The translations under genes and the position numbers were made by a program. Positions 15,966-24,399 of a stretch of DNA of 64,000 nucleotides are shown piece after piece. The number at the start of each line of letters is the position of its first letter. Position 1 is the stretch's first letter. The stretch covers positions 1 through 64,000 of the forward strand of contig CAVURD010000036.1 in NCBI GenBank assembly GCA_963743785.1, in the 5' to 3' direction. A model generated the notes under the pieces. The model searched no databases. It was not told the origin of the DNA and was given only the letters and a program-made list of their open reading frames with translations. The stretch is from Bog-473 sp963743785 (GTDB lineage: Bacteria > Actinomycetota > Acidimicrobiia > Acidimicrobiales > RAAP-2).

Positions 15966-17735
15966 CTATTCGATCACCGCGACGATGTCGCCGGCACCGA
16001 CCGAATCTCCGGCGGTGGCTCGCACCTCTTTGATGACGCCGGCCCTCTCGGCGTTGATGGCATTCTCCATCTTCATCGCTTCGAGCAGGCAGATGGTCTG
16101 ACCGACCTCGACCTTGTCGCCCACGGCGACCAGGACCTTGACGATGGTGCCCTGCATAGGGACGATCACCTCACCCGAACCGGTCCCGCCGGCGGCCGAT
16201 CCCGAGGCGGCTCGCTTGCCCCGCACCGGCATCCGGGGGCCGGCGACCGTCCCGAGGTCAGGCACCCAGAGCTTGACGGCGAACCGGCGGCCATCCACCT
16301 CGGCGGTCACGTCGCGCTCGACTAGGGGGAACTCCTCTTCCGCCGGGATGGGGGCCACCGGGCTGGAGTCGACCGGATCGGCCGGCAGGTGGCTGAGGTC
16401 GAGCACTTCCTCAACCCACCTGGTGGAGTGGCGGGCCTCGGCGAAGTCGGCGTGGCTGAGGATGGCGACGTGAGCCGGGATGGTCGTGGCGATCCCGCTG
16501 ATCTGGGTCTCAGAAAGAGCCCGCAGCATGCGTCGGCGCGCCGATTCGCGGTCCGACGCCCAGACGATCAATTTGGCCACCAGGTTGTCGTAGTACTGGC
16601 TGACGGTGTCACCGGACTCGTAGCCGGCGTCGAGGCGGACGCCCGGACCCGAAGGGGCGTGAAATTTGGTCAGCGTGCCGGGCGACGGGGAGAACCGACC
16701 GCCGCTTGGGTCCTCGGCATTGATCCGCACCTCAATGGCGTGACCGTTTCTCTGGACGTCGTCCTGGCCGAAGGCGAGCTCCTCACCGGAGGCGATGCGG
16801 ATCTGCCAGGCCACCAGGTCCAGCCCCGTCACCATTTCGGTGACCGGGTGCTCCACCTGGAGACGGGTGTTCATCTCCAAAAAGTAGAACTCACCGTCCT
16901 GGTAGAGGAACTCAACGGTCCCGGCGTTGTAGTAGCCACAGGCTTCGGACACCTTGACCGCGGCCGCGCCCATGGCCCGGCGGATGTCGTCGGGGAAGTC
17001 GGGAGCGGGGCTTTCCTCCACCAGCTTTTGATGCCGGCGCTGGGCCGAGCAGTCCCGCTCGCCCAGCCACAGCGTGTTGCCGTGGGTATCGGCCAGCACC
17101 TGCATCTCGACATGGCGGGGCCATCCCAGGTAGCGCTCGACGTAGATCTCCGGCCGGCCGAAATAGGCCTGGGCCTCACGGGCGGCTGACTCCATGGCGT
17201 CCGCCGCCGTCTCGGCACTCTCGACCACTTTCATGCCGCGACCGCCCCCGCCAAAGGCGGCCTTGATGGCCAGGGGCCATCCCACCTCCTCGCCGAAGGC
17301 CACCACCTCCTCGGGCGAGGTGAGCGGCTCGGAGCGCCCCGGCACCCCGGCGACACCCGCTTTCTCGGCGGCAATCCGCGAGCTGATCTTGTCGCCCATG
17401 ACCTCGATGGACTCGGGCGGGGGCCCGATGAACGTCACCCCGAGATCGGTGATGGCCCGGGCGAAGTCGGTGTTCTCGGAGAAGAAGCCGTAGCCCGGGT
17501 GGACGCCGTCCGCCCCGCTCCTCTCGATGGCATTGAGAATTGCCTCGGTGTTGAGGTAGCTCTCCGCCGCCGTCTCGCCGCCGAGGGCATAGGCCTCGTC
17601 GGCCATGCGGACATGGAGCGCTTCACGGTCGAGATTCGAGTAGACGGCAACGGTGGCGATGCCCATCTCGCGGCAGGTCCGGATGACCCGGACGGCAATC
17701 TCGCCGCGGTTGGCGATGAGGATCTTCTTGAGCAC
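15966..17735 (-). CDS. Acyl-CoA carboxylase alpha chain: biotin carboxylase plus BCCP
   Basis: 589 residues. It carboxylates its own biotin with bicarbonate and ATP; a separate carboxyltransferase passes the CO2 to acetyl-, propionyl- or longer acyl-CoA. The biotin carboxylase part starts MLKKILIANRGEIAVRVIRT, with the ATP-grasp loop AFGGGGRGMKVV at about 160-171 and the catalytic segment EMNTRLQVEHPVTE. After a linker, the C-terminal biotinyl domain carries LLEAMKMENAI with the biotinylated Lys. GTG 17735 has an SD (GAAAGG). The gene is divergent from birA, the ligase that biotinylates it, with overlapping -10 boxes between them. Confidence 0.95.
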   Translation of the reverse strand: MLKKILIANRGEIAVRVIRTCREMGIATVAVYSNLDREALHVRMADEAYALGGETAAESYLNTEAILNAIERSGADGVHPGYGFFSENTDFARAITDLGVTFIGPPPESIEVMGDKISSRIAAEKAGVAGVPGRSEPLTSPEEVVAFGEEVGWPLAIKAAFGGGGRGMKVVESAETAADAMESAAREAQAYFGRPEIYVERYLGWPRHVEMQVLADTHGNTLWLGERDCSAQRRHQKLVEESPAPDFPDDIRRAMGAAAVKVSEACGYYNAGTVEFLYQDGEFYFLEMNTRLQVEHPVTEMVTGLDLVAWQIRIASGEELAFGQDDVQRNGHAIEVRINAEDPSGGRFSPSPGTLTKFHAPSGPGVRLDAGYESGDTVSQYYDNLVAKLIVWASDRESARRRMLRALSETQISGIATTIPAHVAILSHADFAEARHSTRWVEEVLDLSHLPADPVDSSPVAPIPAEEEFPLVERDVTAEVDGRRFAVKLWVPDLGTVAGPRMPVRGKRAASGSAAGGTGSGEVIVPMQGTIVKVLVAVGDKVEVGQTICLLEAMKMENAINAERAGVIKEVRATAGDSVGAGDIVAVIE

Positions 17736-17777
17736 GCTGCGCCTTTCGATTCCTTAGGGGTCCACACAATTGCATGG

Positions 17778-17787
17778 ACCCTATGGT
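17778..17787. promoter_or_regulatory. Back-to-back -10 boxes for the biotin carboxylase gene and birA
   Basis: The sequence ACCCTATGGT contains TAGGGT on the minus strand (17778-17783) and TATGGT on the plus strand (17782-17787), sharing the TA. The plus box is 7 bases from birA ATG 17795 (leaderless). The minus box would give the carboxylase gene a leader of about 35 bases that includes its SD. Confidence 0.5.
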
Positions 17788-17794
17788 GTCTGCC

Positions 17795-18532
17795 ATGTGG
17801 AGCGGGCGGTGGGACGTGCGATGGTTCGAGTCCCTCGGCTCGACGAACAGCTATCTCCTCGAGCAAGCCGCCGACGGAGCGTTCGAGGGCATGGTGGCCG
17901 TGGCCGACCACCAGCGGGCCGGCCGGGGCCGGTTGGACCGTCGTTGGGAGTCGCCGCCGGGGTCGTCCTTGCTCACCTCCATCCTCTTCCGGCCTACATT
18001 TGACCCCGCTGAACTGCATCTCTGTACGGCAGCGGTGGCCCTGGCGGCCGCCGAGGCGTGCCGTCGGGTGGCCGGGGTGGGGCCGGTGATCAAGTGGCCC
18101 AACGACCTCCTGGTCGGGGAGGCCAAGCTGGCCGGGGTGCTGGCCGAGGCGGACTTCACCGGTGACGCCTGTGCCGTCGTGGTCGGCATCGGGATCAACG
18201 TGGCCTGGCCCGGCCCGACCACGGTGCAGGGGACCTGCCTGGACGACCTGTGCGCGGAGCCGGTGGATCGCCACTTGCTCCTCGAAGCCCTGCTCACGGC
18301 GCTGGCGCCTCGGAGGGGCCTCCTCGACAGTCCGGATGGTCGTCAGGAGCTGGCCGCAGAATTGCGCCAACGTTGCGCCACGTTGGGCCAGCGCATCCGG
18401 GTCGAGCTGGCCGCGGAGGCGATCAGCGGGATGGCCAGCGAGATCGACGATGCGGGTCGGCTGATCGTGCAGACGGCGACCGGACTGCGGACGGTGAGTG
18501 CCGGCGACGTGGTCCACCTGCGTCCGAAGTAA
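17795..18532 (+). CDS. birA: Biotin--[acyl-CoA-carboxylase] ligase (class I, no HTH)
   Basis: About 245 residues. It forms biotinyl-5'-AMP and attaches biotin to BCCP. Motifs are ESLGSTNSYLLE, the biotinyl-AMP loop QRAGRGRLDRRWESPPGSSLLTS, and IKWPNDLLVGEAKLAGVLAE with the catalytic Lys, plus a C-terminal SH3-like cap. There is no N-terminal DNA-binding domain, so it is not a repressor. ATG 17795 (MWSGRWDVRWFES) is preferred over ATG 17774 because TATGGT sits 7 bases upstream. Divergent from the biotin carboxylase gene. Confidence 0.93.
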   Translation: MWSGRWDVRWFESLGSTNSYLLEQAADGAFEGMVAVADHQRAGRGRLDRRWESPPGSSLLTSILFRPTFDPAELHLCTAAVALAAAEACRRVAGVGPVIKWPNDLLVGEAKLAGVLAEADFTGDACAVVVGIGINVAWPGPTTVQGTCLDDLCAEPVDRHLLLEALLTALAPRRGLLDSPDGRQELAAELRQRCATLGQRIRVELAAEAISGMASEIDDAGRLIVQTATGLRTVSAGDVVHLRPK

Positions 18533-18543
18533 AGTGCCACGCT

Positions 18544-19551
18544 ATGCGCCTTCTCGTGACGGGAGGTGCCGGGTTCATCGGGTCAAATTTCGTCCGCTAC
18601 TGGGTGGAACAACATCCCGAGGACCACGTCGTTGCGTACGACGTGCTTACCTATGCCGGCAACCGACCCAACCTGGCCGATGTTGAGGACCGGATCGTCT
18701 TCGTGCACGGCGACATTTGCGACGGTGCGCTGGCCGAGAAGACGCTGCGGGCCCACGAGATCGACACCATCGTCCACTTTGCGGCCGAGTCCCACAACAG
18801 CCTGGCCGTCCTCAACCCCGGATTGTTCTTCCGCACCAACGTCCTCGGCACGCAGACCATGCTGGAGGCGGCCCGCCAGGCCGAGGTGGGGCGGTTTCAT
18901 CACATCAGTACATGCGAGGTGTACGGCGATCTGGCGCTCGACTCCGACGAGATCTTCACCGAGGACTCCCCGTATCGTCCCCGCACGCCCTACAACGCCA
19001 GCAAGGCCGGGGCGGACCACGCCGTGCGCGCCTACGGCGAGACCTACGAGTTGCCCGTCACCATCACGAATTGCTCCAACAATTACGGTCCCTTTCAGTT
19101 CCCCGAGAAAGTCATACCGGTCTTCACCACGGCGGCCCTCAACGACAAGAACCTGACCCTGTACGCCACCACGCAGAACCGGCGCGAATGGTTGCATGTT
19201 CGCGATCACTGCACGGCCATTGAGGCGGTCCTCCGTCGGGGCAAGATTGGCGAGACGTATCACGTCGGAAGTGGCGTCGAGGCATCCATCATGGAGATCG
19301 CCGACCTGGTCCTGGCCACACTGGGCAAGCCCGCGTCGCTGAAGGAGATCGTGCCCGACCGTCCTGGACACGACCGCCGTTATCTGCTTGATGCCAGCAA
19401 GATCCGTTCCCAGCTGAACTGGGAGCCCACAATCTCGTGGGAGGACGGGTTGGCCGCCACGGTGGCCTGGTATGCCGACAACCGCGCCTGGTGGGAACCC
19501 CTGCTGTCCCGAGCCCCCGTCGTCGAAGCCGGCTGGGGATCGGCCGGCTGA
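18544..19551 (+). CDS. rfbB: dTDP-glucose 4,6-dehydratase-like SDR
   Basis: 335 residues, extended SDR with NAD motif TGGAGFIGSNF at the N-terminus and catalytic Y150/K154 in TPYNASK. In classical RmlB the active-site motif is STDEVYG; here it reads STCEVYGDL, so the general-acid Asp is Cys124 while Glu125 is kept. ESHNS also replaces the usual ESHVD. The rest, including NCSNNYGPFQFPEKVIP and the REWLHVRDHC block, follows the family. ATG 18544 lies 8 bases after a -10 box TAAAGT (18530-18535), making it the first gene of the glycan operon. Probably a dTDP- or NDP-sugar 4,6-dehydratase. Confidence 0.88.
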   Translation: MRLLVTGGAGFIGSNFVRYWVEQHPEDHVVAYDVLTYAGNRPNLADVEDRIVFVHGDICDGALAEKTLRAHEIDTIVHFAAESHNSLAVLNPGLFFRTNVLGTQTMLEAARQAEVGRFHHISTCEVYGDLALDSDEIFTEDSPYRPRTPYNASKAGADHAVRAYGETYELPVTITNCSNNYGPFQFPEKVIPVFTTAALNDKNLTLYATTQNRREWLHVRDHCTAIEAVLRRGKIGETYHVGSGVEASIMEIADLVLATLGKPASLKEIVPDRPGHDRRYLLDASKIRSQLNWEPTISWEDGLAATVAWYADNRAWWEPLLSRAPVVEAGWGSAG

Positions 19552-19565
19552 GGCCGATCGGAAGC

Positions 19566-20480
19566 ATGCGGATCCTCATCACCGGTGCTGACGGGCAGCT
19601 CGGACGCGACCTGGTGGACGCCCTGGCCGGGCGTGTCCCGCTCGGCGGTCGCCGCGTCAATCTGCTGGCTCCCGAAGGGCCGATGCCCGAGCTGGCCCAT
19701 GAGGTCCTGGCCACCGATATCGGCAACATGGCGGTCGACGATCGCGACGCGGTCCAGCACGTGACGCACTCGTTCGGGCCCGATGTGGTTCTGCACGCCG
19801 GGGCACTGACGGCGGTCGACGCCTGCGAGAGCGAGATCGACTTGGCCTACGCCGTCAACGCCGTGGGAACGCGCAATGTGGCCGAGGCGGCGGCGGCGCT
19901 CGGCGCCCACCTGGTCTACGTCTCCACCGACTATGTCTTTGACGGAACATCTCCCCGGCCCTACAACGAGTGGGACGCCCCCAACCCCCAGTCGGTCTAC
20001 GGGGCCAGCAAGCTGGGCGGCGAGCGGGAATGTCCGCCGGGGTCGACCATCGTGCGCACCTCGTGGGTCTGCGGGGCCCACGGGAAGAACATGGTGAAGA
20101 CCGCTCTTCGTTTGGCCGGGGGGGACGGCATGCTGCGCTTCGTCAACGACCAGCACGGGTCACCTACCTTCACGGCTGATCTGGCCCCGGCGCTCATCAC
20201 CCTCGGCCTGGCCCGGCGCCCCGGTCTCTTCCACGTGACCAATGGCGGGGCCACCACCTGGTGGGGCTTCGTGCGGGCCGTGGTGGAGGCCGTTGGTGAC
20301 GATCCCGAGCGGGTGCTGCCCATCACAACGGCCGACTACCCTCTTCCGGCGCCCCGCCCGGCCAATTCGGTCCTCGACAACATGGCCCTCCGCCTGAGCG
20401 GGCTTCCCGCCCTCCCGGACTGGCAGGATGGACTGACTCGGCTGGTCACCGCGCTACAAGGTCAGGAGGCGCCAACATGA
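19566..20480 (+). CDS. rfbD: dTDP-4-dehydrorhamnose reductase
   Basis: 304 residues. It reduces dTDP-4-keto-L-rhamnose to dTDP-L-rhamnose with NAD(P)H. It shows RILITGADGQLGRDLV at the start, HAGALTAVDACE, STDYVFDG and the YGASKLGGE catalytic Tyr/Lys, with length typical of RmlD. ATG 19566 follows the dehydratase stop by 14 bases. The stop overlaps the next start (ATGA). The epimerase gene rmlC is not in the window, and a sugar-1-phosphate nucleotidylyltransferase is 23 kb away. Confidence 0.92.
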   Translation: MRILITGADGQLGRDLVDALAGRVPLGGRRVNLLAPEGPMPELAHEVLATDIGNMAVDDRDAVQHVTHSFGPDVVLHAGALTAVDACESEIDLAYAVNAVGTRNVAEAAAALGAHLVYVSTDYVFDGTSPRPYNEWDAPNPQSVYGASKLGGERECPPGSTIVRTSWVCGAHGKNMVKTALRLAGGDGMLRFVNDQHGSPTFTADLAPALITLGLARRPGLFHVTNGGATTWWGFVRAVVEAVGDDPERVLPITTADYPLPAPRPANSVLDNMALRLSGLPALPDWQDGLTRLVTALQGQEAPT

Positions 20481-21820
20481 CGATGCGCTCGCATTCACGC
20501 CACGGGCGAGACGAGTCGCGCACGGTGGCGGTGATCGGTGCCGGGTATGTGGGCCTGCCCACGGCCGCCACCTTGGCGCATTTCGGCCACCGGGTGGTGC
20601 TGGCCGAGCGCGACGAAACCCGCCTGGCCGCGCTGCGCAGCGGGAAAATGCCCATCGTCGAGGCCGGATTGGACGACCTGGTGGCCGAGAGCGTCCTGGC
20701 TCGCACCCTGCGCTTTACGGCCTCGGCCGTCGAGGCGGTCCAGGGGGCCGAGTACGTGTTCCTGTGCGTGCCCACGCCACAGAGTGACGATGGGTCGGCC
20801 GACCTCTCCTACGTGGAGTCGGCGGCGAAAGAAGTGGGCGAGCAGCTCATGCCCGGCGCCATCGTGGTCAACAAGTCGACGGTCCCGGTCGGTTCGGCCA
20901 CCATGGTCGAAGAGGTCATCGGCCGACCCGATGTCCGGGTCGTCTCGAACCCGGAATTCCTGCGCGAGGGCTCGGCGGTCCAGGACAGCCTCCACCCCGA
21001 TCGGTTGGTGGTCGGAGCCGACGATGCGCAAGCGGCCGCTCTGGTCGGCGGTTTGTTCGCCGCCACCGGTGCGCCCCTCATCGTCACGGATGCCACCACG
21101 TCCGAGACGATCAAGTACGCCTCCAACGCCTTCTTGGCCACCAAGCTGAGCTACGTCAATGCCGTCGCTGGCCTCTGTGAAGAGGTGGGAGCCGACGTAC
21201 GCGATGTGATGCTCGGATTGGGGTACGACAAGCGCATAGGTTTTGAGTTCCTGCGGCCCGGACCGGGATGGGGCGGCTCCTGCCTGCCCAAGGACACGCG
21301 CGCCCTGCTGCACATCGCCCGAGAGTCCGGTTACGACTTCTCCCTCCTGGCCGGCGCCATCGACAGCAATGAGCAGCAACTCGCTCGGGTGGTGGCCAAG
21401 GTGGAGGCGGCCTGCCGCGGCTCGGTTGAGGGCGTGACGGTGGCCGTATGGGGCCTCACCTTCAAGGCGAACACCGACGACCGTCGCGATTCCCCGAGCG
21501 TGGAAATCGCTGGGCGCCTGGCCGCATTGGGTGCGGTGGTGCAGGCCTTTGACCCGACCGTGTCGGGTGAATTCCCCGCCGACGGCGAAACCGTGGCCGA
21601 TGATCTGCGTGGTCTGCAGATGCGGGCCGATCCCTACGAAGCGGCCACCGGGGCGTCGGTGGTCGTGGTGCTGACCGAGTGGGACGAATTTCGCTGGGTC
21701 GACTTCACCCGCGTCGCCTCGGTCATGGCTTCGCCCTCCATTGTCGACGCCCGCAACCTGCTGGATCCGGCGGCCGTGCGGCGCATGGGCTTCATCTACG
21801 ACGGGATCGGACGCCGATGA
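20477..21820 (+). CDS. UDP-glucose 6-dehydrogenase
   Basis: 447 residues. It oxidises UDP-glucose twice to UDP-glucuronate. The NAD fold starts VAVIGAGYVGLPTAATLA; the middle domain has NPEFLREGSAV; the catalytic cysteine lies in GPGWGGSCLPKDTRALL; the C-terminal UDP-binding domain has WGLTFKANTDDRRDSPS. It overlaps rfbD by 4 bases at the start and the decarboxylase gene by 4 bases at the end. The product feeds the next enzyme. Confidence 0.95.
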   Translation: MTMRSHSRHGRDESRTVAVIGAGYVGLPTAATLAHFGHRVVLAERDETRLAALRSGKMPIVEAGLDDLVAESVLARTLRFTASAVEAVQGAEYVFLCVPTPQSDDGSADLSYVESAAKEVGEQLMPGAIVVNKSTVPVGSATMVEEVIGRPDVRVVSNPEFLREGSAVQDSLHPDRLVVGADDAQAAALVGGLFAATGAPLIVTDATTSETIKYASNAFLATKLSYVNAVAGLCEEVGADVRDVMLGLGYDKRIGFEFLRPGPGWGGSCLPKDTRALLHIARESGYDFSLLAGAIDSNEQQLARVVAKVEAACRGSVEGVTVAVWGLTFKANTDDRRDSPSVEIAGRLAALGAVVQAFDPTVSGEFPADGETVADDLRGLQMRADPYEAATGASVVVVLTEWDEFRWVDFTRVASVMASPSIVDARNLLDPAAVRRMGFIYDGIGRR

Positions 21821-22764
21821 GCCGAGTGGTGGTGGCGGGGGGAGCCGGGTTCCTGGGCTCGCATCTGTGCGATCACTTGATCGGACGTGGTGACTCGGTC
21901 ATCTGCCTCGATGATCTCTCCACCGGCAGCCGTGACAATGTCGCACACCTTTTCGACAACGATCGCTTCACCCTGGTCGTGACCGACGTCAGTGAAAAAG
22001 TCGAGTTGGAAGGAAGCGCCCATATCGACGCCGTGTGCAACTTGGCCAGCCCAGCTTCACCACCGGCCTACCTGCGCCGGCCCCTGGCCACGCTGGCCGT
22101 CGGCAGTGAAGGCACCCGCCGATTGTTGGAGGTGGCCCGGGAGAACAAAGCGCGGTTCCTCATGGCGAGCACGAGCGAGATCTACGGTGACCCCGAGGTG
22201 CACCCGCAGATCGAATCGTACCGGGGCAATGTCGACTCCACCGGGCCGCGCAGCGTCTACGACGAGGCCAAGCGGTTCTCCGAGAGCCTGACCATGGCCA
22301 TGCATCGTGAATACGACGTGAATGTCGGGATCGCCCGCATTTTCAACACCTACGGACCACGCCTGGCTCCTGGAGACGGGCGTGTCGTGTCCAACTTCAT
22401 CGTCCAGGCCCTGCGGGGAGACCCGCTCACGGTGTACGGCGATGGGTCCCAGACCCGCAGCCTGTGTTACGTCGACGATGAGATCGCCGGCCTGGTGGCG
22501 TTGTTGGACTCGTCGCTGACCGGCCCGGTCAATGTGGGCAACCCCGACGAGCGCACCGTGCTCGAGTTGGCCGAAGTGGTCTTAGAGGTGTCAGGCTCAC
22601 GTTCATCCATTGTCTACGAGGCCTTACCGACCGATGACCCCACCCGACGCTGCCCTGACATCACCCTGGCGACCGAACGGCTGGGGTGGTCACCTTCTAC
22701 TGAATTGCGAGACGGCATTGCACGCACGATCGAATATCTGGCGACAAAGGTGGTTGCGCCATGA
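21817..22764 (+). CDS. UDP-glucuronate decarboxylase-type SDR (UDP-xylose synthase)
   Basis: 315 residues, extended SDR. VAGGAGFLGSHLCDHLI binds NAD; NLASPASPPAYLRRPLATL is the UXS-type substrate loop; STSEIYGDPEVHPQ and the catalytic YDEAKRFSE follow, then RIFNTYGPR. These match UDP-xylose synthases, and the position directly after UDP-glucose dehydrogenase fits conversion of UDP-glucuronate to UDP-xylose. ATG 21817 overlaps the dehydrogenase stop (ATGA). Confidence 0.92.
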   Translation: MSRVVVAGGAGFLGSHLCDHLIGRGDSVICLDDLSTGSRDNVAHLFDNDRFTLVVTDVSEKVELEGSAHIDAVCNLASPASPPAYLRRPLATLAVGSEGTRRLLEVARENKARFLMASTSEIYGDPEVHPQIESYRGNVDSTGPRSVYDEAKRFSESLTMAMHREYDVNVGIARIFNTYGPRLAPGDGRVVSNFIVQALRGDPLTVYGDGSQTRSLCYVDDEIAGLVALLDSSLTGPVNVGNPDERTVLELAEVVLEVSGSRSSIVYEALPTDDPTRRCPDITLATERLGWSPSTELRDGIARTIEYLATKVVAP

Positions 22765-23507
22765 CGGCTGACGCCCCGAGCGAAAATGACACGGGCCCGC
22801 CCCCGATGCGCACCTTTCGCAGCCTCACCGTGGTCATTCCGGTCTACAACGAGCGGGCGACCGTGGCCGAGATCATCCGCCGCATACGCGCCGTGGAGAT
22901 CCCCCTCACCCTCCAGGTGATCGTGGTGGACGATGGCTCGAGCGATGGGTCGGACAAGGTTCTCCAGGCGCTGGAGGACTCGACCGTCCGCGTCATCCGG
23001 CACACGCACAATCAGGGCAAAGGCGCGGCCATCCGTACCGGGATGGAGGCCATGACGGGCGACCTGCTGCTGATTCAAGATGCTGACCTCGAATACGACC
23101 CCGACGACTGGCCGCTGCTGCTGGACCCCATCCTCAAGGGCAAGGCCCGCGTGGTGTACGGCAGCCGCTTCACCGGTGAGCGCAAGAACATGTTGCCGCT
23201 GCACTGGTTCGGCAACCGCATGCTCTCCCTGGTGACAAACATCCTCTACAGCTCCACGCTGTCCGACATGGAGACGTGTTACAAGTTGTTCGACGCCGAG
23301 GTGCTCAAGGGCATCACCCTCGTGTCGGATCGATTCGAATTCGAGCCTGAAATCACCGCCAAGGTCATGCGTCGAGGCTTCCGAATCTACGAGGTGCCGA
23401 TCTCCTATGCCGGGCGGGAGGCCAATGAGGGCAAGAAGATCACATGGCGCGACGGCTTCGGCGCCATGGCGGCCCTGATCCGCTTCCGCTTCACCAAGGA
23501 TTTTTGA
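22761..23507 (+). CDS. GT2 glycosyltransferase, dolichyl-phosphate-sugar synthase-like
   Basis: 248 residues, GT-A fold. SLTVVIPVYNERATVAEI, the nucleotide motif VVDDGSSDGS, the GKGAAIRTGMEA loop and the metal-binding QDADLEYDPDDW identify the family, with a YGSRFTGERKNM segment as in DPM1-like enzymes. It lacks C-terminal membrane helices, so it is a cytoplasmic or peripheral enzyme transferring a sugar to a polyprenyl phosphate carrier, or a related initiating enzyme. Overlaps its neighbours on both sides. Confidence 0.9.
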   Translation: MTADAPSENDTGPPPMRTFRSLTVVIPVYNERATVAEIIRRIRAVEIPLTLQVIVVDDGSSDGSDKVLQALEDSTVRVIRHTHNQGKGAAIRTGMEAMTGDLLLIQDADLEYDPDDWPLLLDPILKGKARVVYGSRFTGERKNMLPLHWFGNRMLSLVTNILYSSTLSDMETCYKLFDAEVLKGITLVSDRFEFEPEITAKVMRRGFRIYEVPISYAGREANEGKKITWRDGFGAMAALIRFRFTKDF

Positions 23508-24394
23508 ACTCCCGGGTGCCCAGCCAGATTGCCGCCGTCGTGGTGGATCACAACACGGGGTCGCTCCTGGCACAATGCGTACGATCGTTGCTGAGTGACG
23601 GGGCCGACCGGGTGGTCGTGGTCGAAAACGGTGGACCGAGGAGTGTCGGCACGGCCTTGGCTTCGTTGACGACCGAGCATCCAGAAGCCGATGTGGTGGT
23701 CCTGCGCCCGGAGAAGAACGTCGGTTTCGGGGCCGGCGTCAATCGCGGACTGGCCGTGCTGGCCGGCATGTCTCCCCTCCCGCGGTGGGTCCTCGTGTGC
23801 AACGCGGACCTGCGGGTGCACGCCGGAGCGCTTAGCGAACTCCGTCGCGCCCTCGAGGAGCGCCCGGCCTGGGCCATGGTGGGACCTCGCATCCACAACG
23901 AGGACGGGACCGTGTATCCGTCGGTGCGCCAGTTCCCCGACTTCACCGACGCCGCCGGCCATGCGCTTTTTGCCCTGGTCAACCCGGAGAACCGATTCAC
24001 CAAGCGCTACAACCCGGGAGCGCCGGAGGGCGACGTCGTGGCCGAAGCGGGCTGGATCTCGGGCTCGTGCTTCCTGGCTCGGCGCCATGCGCTCGAGGAA
24101 TTGGGGGGATTCGATGAGGCCTACTTCATGTATGCCGAAGACATGGACTTGTGCTGGCGGGCCCACCGCGCCGGGTGGGGCATCGGATTCGCCGGCGGGG
24201 CCAGCATCACCCACACGCAAGGAGTGAGCACGGCCCGGCATCCCTACAAGATGATGCTGGCCCACCATCGCTCGGCTCTTCGATTCACCGTTCGCACCAC
24301 TTCGGGATGGCGCCGGGCCGCCCTCCCGCTGGCCGTCGTCGTCCTGGGCCTGCGCGTCGTCATGGCCACGGTGCGCCTGGCCACCACGAACTAG
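23504..24394 (+). CDS. GT2 glycosyltransferase, rhamnosyltransferase-like
   Basis: About 296 residues. AAVVVDHNTGSLLAQCVRSLL and NVGFGAGVNRGL are typical of WbbL-type rhamnosyltransferases. The metal site lies in CNADLRVHAGAL and the acceptor motif in YAEDMDLCWRAHRAG. A hydrophobic C-terminal stretch (LPLAVVVLGLRVVMATV) may anchor it. A TTG start at 23504 overlaps the previous stop (TTGA) and has an AAGGA just upstream; GTG 23516 is the alternative. It probably uses dTDP-rhamnose made by rfbB/rfbD. Confidence 0.88.
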   Translation: MNSRVPSQIAAVVVDHNTGSLLAQCVRSLLSDGADRVVVVENGGPRSVGTALASLTTEHPEADVVVLRPEKNVGFGAGVNRGLAVLAGMSPLPRWVLVCNADLRVHAGALSELRRALEERPAWAMVGPRIHNEDGTVYPSVRQFPDFTDAAGHALFALVNPENRFTKRYNPGAPEGDVVAEAGWISGSCFLARRHALEELGGFDEAYFMYAEDMDLCWRAHRAGWGIGFAGGASITHTQGVSTARHPYKMMLAHHRSALRFTVRTTSGWRRAALPLAVVVLGLRVVMATVRLATTN

Positions 24395-24399
24395 TCGTC

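Noticed and set aside
17820..17840. tRNA-like T-arm motif GGTTCGAGTCCC
   Set aside because: It encodes the conserved WFESLGST of BirA, and no cloverleaf can be drawn around it.
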